DNA of 15,502 nucleotides, from positions 1-15,502 of the forward strand of contig JAJYKO010000035.1 in the NCBI GenBank assembly GCA_021788565.1. The letters run 5' to 3'. Below, piece by piece: positions 1 through 6,553 of the stretch (its first letter is position 1; each line of letters opens with the position of its first letter). The position numbers and the translations under genes are program-made. This stretch comes from Chloroflexota bacterium. GTDB lineage: Bacteria > Chloroflexota > UBA6077. The notes beneath the pieces were generated by a model, which saw only the letters and a list, made by a program, of their open reading frames with translations, ran no database searches and was not told where the DNA came from.

Positions 1-485
1 GCCTCGAGCGCTACGCGGCTCTATCCGCCTGCGCTCGGAAGGACGGCCTGGTTCTCTCCTGCACGCGTCTCGTCCACTTCGGTCCTGTACCGGAGGATCT
101 TCGGCTCCGCCTCGAGGCCGTCCGCCGAATCGACGCCGAGCTGATCGCCGCCACAAGGCCTGGCGCTACCGCCGGTGAGCTGTTCGAGATTGCGAGGCGA
201 GCTTATGCCGAGGTCGGCTTCCCAGATGAGTGGCAGAACCATCATCAGGGTGGCCTCGCCGGGTATAGGGCGCGAGAGTGGTTAGCCACGCCGGAGGGCA
301 AGGAGGTTATCGAGGCCGGCCAGATTGTCGCCTGGAACCCCACCGTTCCCGGCGCCAAGTCCGAGGACACTATCCTGGTCGGGTCCGCAGAGAACGAGAT
401 CATTACCGAGAGCCGCGATTATCCTTTCCTGGAGGTCCCTACAAGCCGCGGCTCGGTCCGGAGGCCCGCGATACTCGTTCGGTAG
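1..485 (+). CDS. M24 family metallopeptidase-fold protein, C-terminal part (5' end outside window)
   Basis: The reading frame is open from the window edge (first whole codon at 3) to TAG at 483-485, giving 160 residues without a start. It looks like the C-terminal pita-bread domain of the M24 (Xaa-Pro aminopeptidase/methionine aminopeptidase) family. Visible residue 80-84 is HHQGG, where the family has its HxxG metal-binding histidine, and residues 119-124 (KSEDTI) match the last metal-binding glutamate region. The two metal-binding aspartates would lie upstream, outside the window. The segment aligned with the usual TxEPG motif reads AWNPTVPG, so the fourth metal ligand (Glu) appears to be Asn112. 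Activity as a dinuclear peptidase is therefore uncertain. It lies 179 bp upstream of a sugar-binding protein gene on the same strand. Family assignment is fairly secure; substrate is unknown. Confidence 0.75.
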   Translation, partial: LERYAALSACARKDGLVLSCTRLVHFGPVPEDLRLRLEAVRRIDAELIAATRPGATAGELFEIARRAYAEVGFPDEWQNHHQGGLAGYRAREWLATPEGKEVIEAGQIVAWNPTVPGAKSEDTILVGSAENEIITESRDYPFLEVPTSRGSVRRPAILVR

Positions 486-592
486 GGCCAACCGGCCGTG
501 AGCGGGGATCGAGATCAGAACGAAGCAGGACCAGAGCAACAGTATTCAGGGAGGAGGCGGGAAAACAGAGAGAACTCGGGAGTCTACCGGGC

Positions 593-605
593 GGGATGTC
601 ATCCC
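593..605. promoter_or_regulatory. Perfect 13-bp operator-like palindrome
   Basis: GGGATG-T-CATCCC has two perfect 6-bp arms around a single central base. It lies 59 bp before the chosen TTG start of the binding-protein gene, in the only non-coding stretch upstream of that operon. Dimeric GntR-type repressors bind such short dyads, and a GntR/HutC-type gene lies downstream in the same run. The link to that regulator is inference, since the site is not seen in the same form elsewhere in the window. It could also be chance or a small hairpin. Confidence 0.35.
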
Positions 606-634
606 TCCATTGAGGTACGTCTCAGGCATCACAT

Positions 635-667
635 GTCTACTGTGAGTTGAGGAGGTCTACTGAGTTG
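635..667 (+). repeat. Short tandem duplication containing two in-frame TTG codons
   Basis: The sequence GTCTACTG(TG)AGTTG occurs at 635-649 and again, lacking TG, at 655-667. Each copy ends in a TTG codon, at 647 and 665, and the two are in the same frame 18 nt apart. Only the second TTG is preceded by AGGAGG (650-655) at a 9-nt spacing. The second is therefore the likely translation start. Confidence 0.6.
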
Positions 668-2083
668 GAACGCGATCTCTCGCAAAAGCGGATTAGCCGG
701 CGACAACTCCTCCAGGGTCTGGGCGGCTTGGCCGCGGGTGTCACTGTTCTTCCCATCCTGAGCGCGTGCAGCAGCACCCCGAGCGCGCCCGCAGGGCAGG
801 CGACGTCGGCCCCCGCCGGCGGCGCTCCGGCTACTGCCGCTCCGGCCGCCGCTGCCTCGGGCGCAACATCCGGGCAACAGGAAACGATCACCTTCGTCAA
901 CTGGGTGTCGGCGGAAGAAGGCACCAGGGTGCAGATGAAGACGGTGGTCGATGCCTTCATGAAGGCTAACCCCAACATCAAGGTCGACGTGAAGCCCATC
1001 CCGGTCTCGGACGTGCCGAACCAGGTCACCATCATGGCCACGGGCGGCAATCCGCCCGACATATCCCAGTTGCAGGGTGAGGCGGTTGTCAGCATAGCAT
1101 CGGGCGGTTTCCTCGAGCCAGTGGATGACCTGATCCCAAAGACATTGCTGTCCGATCTGCCTCAGAACATCTACGATTCCGCCGGACTCTGGCAGGGAAA
1201 GCATTACGCTGTCCCGTGGGCACCGGCTGAAAACGGCATGTGGTACAACAAGAAGCTGATGAAGCAGGCCGGGCTCGACCCAACCAAGGCGCCCGTCACC
1301 ATGGACGATCTGAACGCTGCCGTGGCCGCGGCTAAGCCGAAGCTGCCAAAAGATACGGTCATGCTCCAGCTGGACACGACCAACCGAACTATCGGCCTTT
1401 ACGACCAATGGCCCTTTATGCTGGACTACAACGACGGGGTTTTCCCCGTGGATGCCCAGGGAAAGATCAGCGTCAACACCCCGGGCATGCAGGCTTACGG
1501 TGAGTGGATAAGGGCACAGGTCAAGAACAACAACACCCTCCCCGGCAAGAAATTCGGGGAGTTCCGCCCCATGATGGCACAGAACCAACTGCTGTTCGGC
1601 TTTGACCTCACGGCCACCAAGGGCATCATGCAGTCGCTGAACAAATCCCTGACCGACCAGGACATCTACGATGCCTGGGGCATGGCTCCTTACCCGGCCG
1701 GAAAGAACGGGAAACACTACTCCGCGGACGTCAATCACTGCCTGGTCATCTTCAAGGGGTCGCAGCACAAGCAGGCCGCTATGAAACTGGCGGAGTGGCT
1801 GGTGAACAGCGATGAGGCGATCAAGGACTACATTCTGCCGGTTGGCTACGCTCCGATGACGAAGAGCGCGCTGAAGAGGTTCCCGGAGATAGCCAAGAAT
1901 CCCATCGTCCAGAGCTTCATAGAGAACGTCCTGCCCACCGTGGTGGCGCTGCCCTACGGACCCAACTACAACGCCATGTCGGACGCTATCATGAGCTCGG
2001 TGCAGGAGATTGTCACTACCGATAAGCCCATTGGTGGCATCCTGGCTAACGCGGAAACCAAGCTGAAGCAGATCTACAAGTAG
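665..2083 (+). CDS. CUT1-type sugar ABC transporter, solute-binding lipoprotein
   Basis: Extracytoplasmic solute-binding protein of 472 residues that should capture a sugar and deliver it to the permease pair encoded immediately downstream. The N-terminus carries a twin-arginine-like motif (SRRQLLQ), a hydrophobic segment and a lipobox (LSAC), followed by an Ala/Pro/Ser-rich linker of about 40 residues. It is therefore probably a Tat-exported lipoprotein anchored in the membrane. The mature part has the general pattern of family 1 binding proteins (SBP_bac_1), including the PWAPAENGMWYNKKLMKQAG segment near residue 175 and a C-terminal region rich in aromatic and Asn residues. The TTG start at 665 is chosen because AGGAGG at 650-655 is correctly spaced. 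An in-frame TTG at 647 has no such site. A very large hairpin follows the stop codon. Substrate cannot be deduced. Confidence 0.9.
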   Translation: MERDLSQKRISRRQLLQGLGGLAAGVTVLPILSACSSTPSAPAGQATSAPAGGAPATAAPAAAASGATSGQQETITFVNWVSAEEGTRVQMKTVVDAFMKANPNIKVDVKPIPVSDVPNQVTIMATGGNPPDISQLQGEAVVSIASGGFLEPVDDLIPKTLLSDLPQNIYDSAGLWQGKHYAVPWAPAENGMWYNKKLMKQAGLDPTKAPVTMDDLNAAVAAAKPKLPKDTVMLQLDTTNRTIGLYDQWPFMLDYNDGVFPVDAQGKISVNTPGMQAYGEWIRAQVKNNNTLPGKKFGEFRPMMAQNQLLFGFDLTATKGIMQSLNKSLTDQDIYDAWGMAPYPAGKNGKHYSADVNHCLVIFKGSQHKQAAMKLAEWLVNSDEAIKDYILPVGYAPMTKSALKRFPEIAKNPIVQSFIENVLPTVVALPYGPNYNAMSDAIMSSVQEIVTTDKPIGGILANAETKLKQIYK

Positions 2084-2088
2084 CAATT

Positions 2089-2179
2089 AGTGATTAGCTG
2101 TTAGTAATTAGCTATCAGCAGCCCATGCCGGCCTTGGGTCATGGAACTGCTGATAGCTAACAGCTAATTGCTAATCGCT
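2089..2179. repeat. Large imperfect inverted repeat (hairpin/cruciform) between binding protein and permease genes
   Basis: Arms at about 2089-2121 and 2147-2179 are complementary. The inner 13 bp (2109-2121 with 2147-2159) pair perfectly, and the outer part pairs with several mismatches. The 25-nt centre contains a smaller CCATG/CATGG stem. The arms are AT-rich and built from repeated TTAGC-like units, unlike the GC-rich genes on both sides. It starts six bases after the stop codon of the binding-protein gene and ends just before the ribosome-binding site of the permease. No T-tract follows, so it is not a typical intrinsic terminator. A dispersed intergenic palindrome or an mRNA-stabilising/attenuating structure fits better. 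Confidence 0.8.
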
Positions 2180-2197
2180 TAAGGGGGGGTTGCCGGC

Positions 2198-3124
2198 GTG
2201 GCTGAACAGGGAATGACCGTACCCACAAAACAAGTACCGAAGAAAAGGGCCTCGAGACAGGACACGTCAAGAACGGCAGCCCTGCTGATCGCGCCCTCCC
2301 TGGTGGTAATGGCGGCCATTATCCTTTACCCCCTGCTGAACGCTGTCTGGCTGTCGTTCTTCAACTACCAGCTGACCAAGCCCAACCAACAGGGCTTCGC
2401 CTTCCTCCAGAACTACCAGACTATGATGGGCGATAGCCAGTTCTGGGAGGCATTCCGGGTCACGGTGCAGTTCACTGTGATCACCGTGGCTATCAGCCTG
2501 GTTCTGGGCATGATCATGGCTCTAGCCGTCGATCAACTGCCCAGGCGCCTAGCGGGTATACGGGGCGTTTTCATGGTGCCATGGGTCATCCCCGGCATCG
2601 TCGTTGGATACCTCTTCATGTACATGTTCGACGTGCAGGTAGGTATCGTCAATCTCATCCTGACACAGCTGCACCTGATTCAGGAATCGCTACCCTGGTT
2701 GGTGCGCGGCGACCTGGCCATGATCGCCATCATCATCGCTCACGTCTGGAACCAGGCTCCGTTCTACATGTTGATGCTAACAGCCGGCATGAAAGCGATT
2801 CCGGATGACGTCAAGGAGGCGGCCTACGTAGAAGGGGCGGGTCGGTGGCAGGAGTTCTGGAACGTCACTTTCCCGTATTTGAAGGGGATTGTCCTGATCA
2901 CCAGTCTGCTAATGGTGATCCGCAACTTCAACAACTTTCCCATTATTTACACGATGACGGGCGGCGGGCCGGTTTACTCGACGACGACTTCGGTTATCTA
3001 TATCTACAAGCTGGCCTTCGATCAATTCAACATCGGGTACGCTTCCGCCGTCGGCACAGTATGGGTCATTGTCTTGATGTTCTTCTCGGTCTTCTACGTT
3101 AGGGCGCTGCAGAAGGACTTCTAA
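2198..3124 (+). CDS. Sugar ABC transporter permease, MalF/UgpA type
   Basis: Inner-membrane permease of 308 residues that would form a heterodimeric channel with the next gene's product. It has an N-terminal cytoplasmic stretch of about 25 residues, then about six hydrophobic segments starting near residue 28. The cytoplasmic EAA loop that contacts the ATPase is visible around residues 207-213 (EAAYVEG). The MalF-type hallmark YTMTGGGP follows near residue 251. Length fits the family. The start is GTG at 2198, preceded by AAGGGGGGG at 2181-2189. An internal ATG at 2213 has a weaker site. It lies 114 bp after the binding-protein gene and 87 bp before its partner permease, clearly in the same operon order (binding protein, permease, permease) as CUT1 importers. 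Confidence 0.93.
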   Translation: MAEQGMTVPTKQVPKKRASRQDTSRTAALLIAPSLVVMAAIILYPLLNAVWLSFFNYQLTKPNQQGFAFLQNYQTMMGDSQFWEAFRVTVQFTVITVAISLVLGMIMALAVDQLPRRLAGIRGVFMVPWVIPGIVVGYLFMYMFDVQVGIVNLILTQLHLIQESLPWLVRGDLAMIAIIIAHVWNQAPFYMLMLTAGMKAIPDDVKEAAYVEGAGRWQEFWNVTFPYLKGIVLITSLLMVIRNFNNFPIIYTMTGGGPVYSTTTSVIYIYKLAFDQFNIGYASAVGTVWVIVLMFFSVFYVRALQKDF

Positions 3125-3142
3125 CGATCACCAAGAACGCTC

Positions 3143-3176
3143 GTAGGGGCGGGCGGCCACAGGGGGCCGCTCCTAC
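3143..3176. repeat. GC-rich palindromic element between the two permease genes
   Basis: The ends GTAGG (3143-3147) and CCTAC (3172-3176) pair, and the interior GCGGCC (3153-3158) pairs perfectly with GGCCGC (3165-3170). The design, GTAGGGGC at one end and GCTCCTAC at the other, resembles a type of dispersed intergenic palindrome that I recall from many environmental bacterial genomes. No T-tract follows. It sits in the 87-bp gap between two permease genes that should be co-transcribed. Confidence 0.6.
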
Positions 3177-3211
3177 CGGAGAATCGGAGCGAAACAGGGG
3201 GGAAGTCACAA

Positions 3212-4057
3212 ATGATCAGACGCCGGTTCTCACCATATTGGTCAGCGCTGGTAGCCATTGTGGCCATAATCGGTGCCGTATGGACTTTGTTCCCCATCTA
3301 CTGGATGTTGGCAACCAGCCTTAAAGAGAACATCGAGGTCTTCAAGGTTCCGCCCGACTGGTGGCCAATGCACCCCACCATTTCCAGCTACATACACCTT
3401 AATAATGACTATGCGCCCATCCCGGCGTTTTTCAAGAACAGCGTCATTACCTCCATTGGCACGGTCGTCTTCGCGGTCGTGCTGGCAGTGTTTGCCGGCT
3501 ACGCGCTTTCCAGGCTCAGATTTCGGTTCCGGCGCGCCACGCTCATCGGCATCCTGATGACGCAGATGTTTCCGCTGGTGGTACTGCTGATCCCGATGTA
3601 CCTGCTCTACGTGCGGGCCCATCTGTTGAACTCCTACATAGGCCTCATTCTGGCCTTCACCTCCTTCACCCTGCCCTTCGGCATCTGGATGATCAAGGGC
3701 TTCGTGGATTCGGTGCCGGTGGAGATCGAGGAGGCGGCCATGGTGGACGGGTGCAGCCGGCTGCAGGCCATGCGCATGGTCGTCTTGCCCCTGATCGTGC
3801 CCGGGGTGATCGCAACGGCGGTGTTCGCATTCCTGGATGCCTGGAACAACCTGCTGTTCCCGCTGACGCTGGTAAACGACCTGAACATGAAGACGCTGCC
3901 TCCCGGCATGATCCTGGCGTTTGGCGGGGAGTTCAAACACGACTGGAGTGGCATGATGGCCGCCTCCACCCTGGTGACCATCCCCGTCATCATCGCCTTC
4001 GTGCTTATTCAGCGCTACCTGGTTGAGGGCCTGACGGGAGGAGCAGTCAAGGGCTAG
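3212..4057 (+). CDS. Sugar ABC transporter permease, MalG/UgpE type
   Basis: Second inner-membrane permease of the first importer, 281 residues. A hydrophobic segment begins near residue 11 (WSALVAIVAIIGAVW), and the protein has about six membrane segments in total. The EAA loop for the ATPase is at about residues 174-180 (EAAMVDG), followed by LPLIVPG and a DAWNNLLFPL motif typical of MalG-type subunits. The C-terminus (VEGLTGGAVKG) is the standard family ending. ATG at 3212 follows a GGGGGGAA purine tract. It pairs with the MalF-type protein just upstream and is followed after 27 bp by the isomerase-like gene, so the operon appears to continue. Confidence 0.94.
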   Translation: MIRRRFSPYWSALVAIVAIIGAVWTLFPIYWMLATSLKENIEVFKVPPDWWPMHPTISSYIHLNNDYAPIPAFFKNSVITSIGTVVFAVVLAVFAGYALSRLRFRFRRATLIGILMTQMFPLVVLLIPMYLLYVRAHLLNSYIGLILAFTSFTLPFGIWMIKGFVDSVPVEIEEAAMVDGCSRLQAMRMVVLPLIVPGVIATAVFAFLDAWNNLLFPLTLVNDLNMKTLPPGMILAFGGEFKHDWSGMMAASTLVTIPVIIAFVLIQRYLVEGLTGGAVKG

Positions 4058-4084
4058 GGAGATCAGGAAAAGGATGGACCCCGA

Positions 4085-5431
4085 ATGGAAGTACAGAAGG
4101 TCGAGGTTGGCCTGGCGGTTATCGCCAGAAAGTTCTTTGATGTGGCCTACATGGAGCAGATGCTGCCTGCCTTTCAGCAGGCGCTGCAAGGGAATTACTC
4201 CAACCTTCACGACGGAGGGGTGATCTTCACGCCGGAGGAGGCGGAGGCGGCCGCGAAGCGCTTCAAGGAGCAGGGGTGCGATCTGCTGGTGATGGTCTTC
4301 GGCACGTTCGCGGACGCGGGGCCAGCGATGACACTGGGTCAAGCGGTGGACGCGCCGATTGTCCTCTGGGCGCCTTCCGAACCCATCTCGGAGACGGGGC
4401 GGCTGCGGCTGAACTCCTTCTGCGGGGCGAACCTGGCGGGCAACGCACTGTTCAGCGTGGAGCGTCCTTTCAAGTTCGTCTACGGTTCCCCCGATGATCC
4501 TCGTGCCGTGGAGGAGCTGCAGCTACGCATTCGAGTGGCCGCGGTCGCGAAGACCTTCCGCCAGGCGCGACTGGGCCTCTTTGGTATCCGCCCGGACGGC
4601 TACTACGCGTGCAATTTCGACGAGACGGAACTCCGTCGGGTGGTGGGCGCTCAGATGGAGTACTTCTCCATTCCCGAGTTGCGTGCCAGGGCCGAGCAGG
4701 CGCCTCAGGATGTGAAGGATAGCTTCGTCCACAAGCTGAAGGCCCGGACCGCGGGGATGGAGAAGCTTGACCCGAAGCAGGTCGACGGCACTGCCGCGAC
4801 CTACGCGGCGGTGCGAAGCCTGGTCGAAGAGAAGGGGCTGACCGGCGTGGCCATCCGGTGCTGGCCGGAGTTCTTCGTGGACTACGGTCACGCGGTGTGC
4901 GGCGCAGTCGGCCAGTTGACCGACGAGGGGACCATGGCCGGATGCGAGGCCGACGTCAACGGCGCGATCACCATGATGGCCCAGCACTACTTCACCGGTG
5001 AGCCCACCTTCATCGCCGACGTGGTAGCCATCGACGAGGAGCAGAACAGCTGGATCCTGTGGCACTGCGGGGGGCAGCCGGTCTCACTGGCCTCCCCCAG
5101 CCGGTCAGCGGAGGCGGCCTATCAGCCGAACCGCCGGCTGGCTCTCTCTATCTGGTTCGGGGCCAAGCCCGGCCCAGTGACCGTAGCCCGCCTCAGCTAC
5201 CAGCGCGGCCACTACAGGATGCTCGTGATGAAGGGCGAGGTGCTCGATCAGCCTCCCAGGTATTCCATGGGAGCGAGCGCCATGGTTCGGCTGGAAGGCA
5301 ACGCAGTGGCCGCGGCCAAGCAGATGGTGGAACGGGGCTTCGAGCATCACGTGGTGATGAGCTACGGGGACGTCTCCGCCGAGATGACTGCCCTCGCCGA
5401 GACATGGGGCATCGAGGTAGTGAGGCTGTAA
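4085..5431 (+). CDS. L-fucose/L-arabinose isomerase-like protein (COG2407 type)
   Basis: Protein of 448 residues resembling the L-fucose isomerase and related proteins group, which interconvert aldoses and ketoses with a divalent metal. The N-terminal half looks like a Rossmann-type domain (CDLLVMVFGTFADAG around residue 70). In the second half, RCWPE (Glu262) and CEADVNGA (Glu288/Asp290) match the family's metal-binding Glu and Asp. His327 (WHCGG) or the C-terminal pair His421-His422 could supply the histidine ligand. It is shorter than classical FucI (about 590 residues), as is usual for this divergent group. ATG at 4085 follows AGGAAAAGGA. It is 27 bp after the permease, so it likely acts on the imported sugar. 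The actual substrate is unknown, and some members of the group have unassigned reactions. Confidence 0.85.
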   Translation: MEVQKVEVGLAVIARKFFDVAYMEQMLPAFQQALQGNYSNLHDGGVIFTPEEAEAAAKRFKEQGCDLLVMVFGTFADAGPAMTLGQAVDAPIVLWAPSEPISETGRLRLNSFCGANLAGNALFSVERPFKFVYGSPDDPRAVEELQLRIRVAAVAKTFRQARLGLFGIRPDGYYACNFDETELRRVVGAQMEYFSIPELRARAEQAPQDVKDSFVHKLKARTAGMEKLDPKQVDGTAATYAAVRSLVEEKGLTGVAIRCWPEFFVDYGHAVCGAVGQLTDEGTMAGCEADVNGAITMMAQHYFTGEPTFIADVVAIDEEQNSWILWHCGGQPVSLASPSRSAEAAYQPNRRLALSIWFGAKPGPVTVARLSYQRGHYRMLVMKGEVLDQPPRYSMGASAMVRLEGNAVAAAKQMVERGFEHHVVMSYGDVSAEMTALAETWGIEVVRL

Positions 5432-5455
5432 GGATGTGGGGCTGTAGGGAGGAAG

Positions 5456-5484
5456 TTGACATTCCGCACGACTGGCTCTAGCAT
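5456..5484 (+). promoter_or_regulatory. Sigma70-type promoter for the GntR-type regulator gene
   Basis: A perfect -35 box TTGACA (5456-5461), a 17-nt spacer, and a -10 box TAGCAT (5479-5484, four of six consensus bases). The predicted transcription start is near 5491, leaving a leader of about 60 nt before the ATG at 5552. This would let the regulator be made independently of the upstream transporter operon. Confidence 0.55.
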
Positions 5485-5551
5485 GAAGGGGTGATCGTCC
5501 GAATATTGTGATGATACGCCGGAGTCTATTCTCTTCTTGAGTTGGTCAACG

Positions 5552-6337
5552 ATGATCGATAAGTCGCTCCGTGTTCCCCTTCATCTCCAGCTGGAGCGAG
5601 TGCTGCGTGAGCAGATCCGCTCGATGAAACCCGGCGATCGGCTGCCGACCGAGAAGGAGCTCAAGGAGCGGTACGCCTTGAGCAGCAGCACCGTCCGGCA
5701 GGCGCTCCAATCCCTGGTGAACGACGGGCTGGTGGATCGCAAAGTGGCGAAGGGCAGCTTTGTGGCCCCTCGACAGATCCAGGAGGAGATCTCGGAGTTG
5801 CTGGGCTTTGCCCAGATGGCCCAGCACATGGGCTTGGAGCCGAGTACCCGACTGATCGAAGCCGGTTTCGTACCCGCCCCCCCCGTGACAGCCTCACTGC
5901 TGCAGATACCCCCGGGCAGCGAGATCTTCAAGGCTATCCGAGTACGGTTCGCGAACGGCGAACCGGTGTGCGTGGAGAACAGTTGCTTCCGCAAGTATCT
6001 GGGGGTCCTCTTGATGAACGAGGACCTGGAGAGCAGCGCCTACTACCCGCTGCTAGAGGAGAAGTACGGCATAATACTGGTGGCCGCCCGCGAGACCATC
6101 GGCGCCGCCGCTGCCACCGCACGAGAGGCCGAGTTGCTTGGCATCCCGAAGCGCTCGCCCCTACTGACGGTCGAGCGCGTCACCTACACGTCCGAGGAAG
6201 TTCCCTGCGAAATCGCCTACCACGTCTACCGCGCCGACCTCTACCGCTACGGGGCATGGCGCCGGCGCAGCCTCGGCAGCCGCATCTTCCGCGTTTATGA
6301 CGCTCATCCCAGGGAGGGGGCGCTTGCCCCCCGCTAG
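5552..6337 (+). CDS. GntR family transcriptional regulator, HutC/UTRA subfamily
   Basis: DNA-binding regulator of 261 residues. The N-terminal winged helix-turn-helix spans about residues 8-72, with the family pattern PLHLQLERVLREQI, GDRLPTEKEL and SSSTVRQALQSLVNDGLV. From about residue 90 to 235 it resembles a UTRA effector-binding domain (LLQIPPGSEIFKAIRVR, PLLEEKYGI, LLTVERVTY, YHVYRADLYRYG), which usually binds a sugar or related metabolite. About 20 extra residues follow the domain. It is the only regulator in the window and probably controls one or both transporter operons, most likely as a repressor released by a pathway intermediate (inference). The start is ATG 5552. An in-frame TTG at 5537 is possible, and neither has a strong ribosome-binding site. 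Confidence 0.9.
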   Translation: MIDKSLRVPLHLQLERVLREQIRSMKPGDRLPTEKELKERYALSSSTVRQALQSLVNDGLVDRKVAKGSFVAPRQIQEEISELLGFAQMAQHMGLEPSTRLIEAGFVPAPPVTASLLQIPPGSEIFKAIRVRFANGEPVCVENSCFRKYLGVLLMNEDLESSAYYPLLEEKYGIILVAARETIGAAAATAREAELLGIPKRSPLLTVERVTYTSEEVPCEIAYHVYRADLYRYGAWRRRSLGSRIFRVYDAHPREGALAPR

Positions 6338-6360
6338 GATCTCGCCGCCACCCCATGGTG

Positions 6361-6551
6361 GGAATCCCGAAGACTGGCATCGAGACCGAGATGGCCGCCT
6401 CATGGACCCTCGAAACCAAGAACCGTTTACTGAAGCAGATCCCAGTCGGGCGGCTCGGCATACCCGAAGACGCTGCGCGAGCCGCCCGCTTCCTCTACTG
6501 CGACACGGCGAACTACCTAGCGGTATGATGCCGGATGTAACCGGCTGCTAG
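6361..6551 (+). pseudogene. Frameshifted C-terminal remnant of a short-chain dehydrogenase/reductase
   Basis: Frame 1 (open 6355-6528) encodes a segment reading TGIETEM, then KQIPVGRLGIPEDAARAARF, then DTANYL. This is the ordinary C-terminal pattern of FabG-like SDR proteins. Around 6518-6523 the homology moves to another frame, which continues SGMMPDVTGC to TAG at 6549-6551, matching the usual YITGxxxxVxGG ending. A single-base deletion near the CCTAGC sequence would explain this. No N-terminal Rossmann part, catalytic Tyr-Lys or start signal is present, because the upstream DNA is the intact regulator gene. The fragment points tail to tail at the complete SDR gene beginning at 6554 on the other strand. 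Confidence 0.65.
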
Positions 6552-6553
6552 AG

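Noticed and set aside
629..645. TCACA-N7-TGTGA dyad as a CRP-like site
   Set aside because: The half-sites are in reverse order relative to the CRP consensus (TGTGA-N6-TCACA), and part of it is the tandem duplication.
629..2086. Long 485-residue open frame on the minus strand opposite the first binding-protein gene
   Set aside because: It mirrors the plus-strand gene's codon pattern, has no recognisable domain, and the plus-strand product has a clear signal peptide and family features.
3242..4342. 366-residue minus-strand open frame over the second permease and start of the isomerase gene
   Set aside because: Rich in His, Gln and Asp in a low-complexity way typical of a GC-rich shadow frame; it spans two genes with convincing family motifs.
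4523..5065. 180-residue minus-strand open frame inside the isomerase-like gene
   Set aside because: No recognisable motif, and the plus-strand gene contains the conserved metal-binding segments here.
6530..6545. GCCGG/CCGGC stem as a bidirectional terminator between the convergent halves
   Set aside because: Only 5 bp with no T-tract, and it lies within the SDR remnant; too weak to call.
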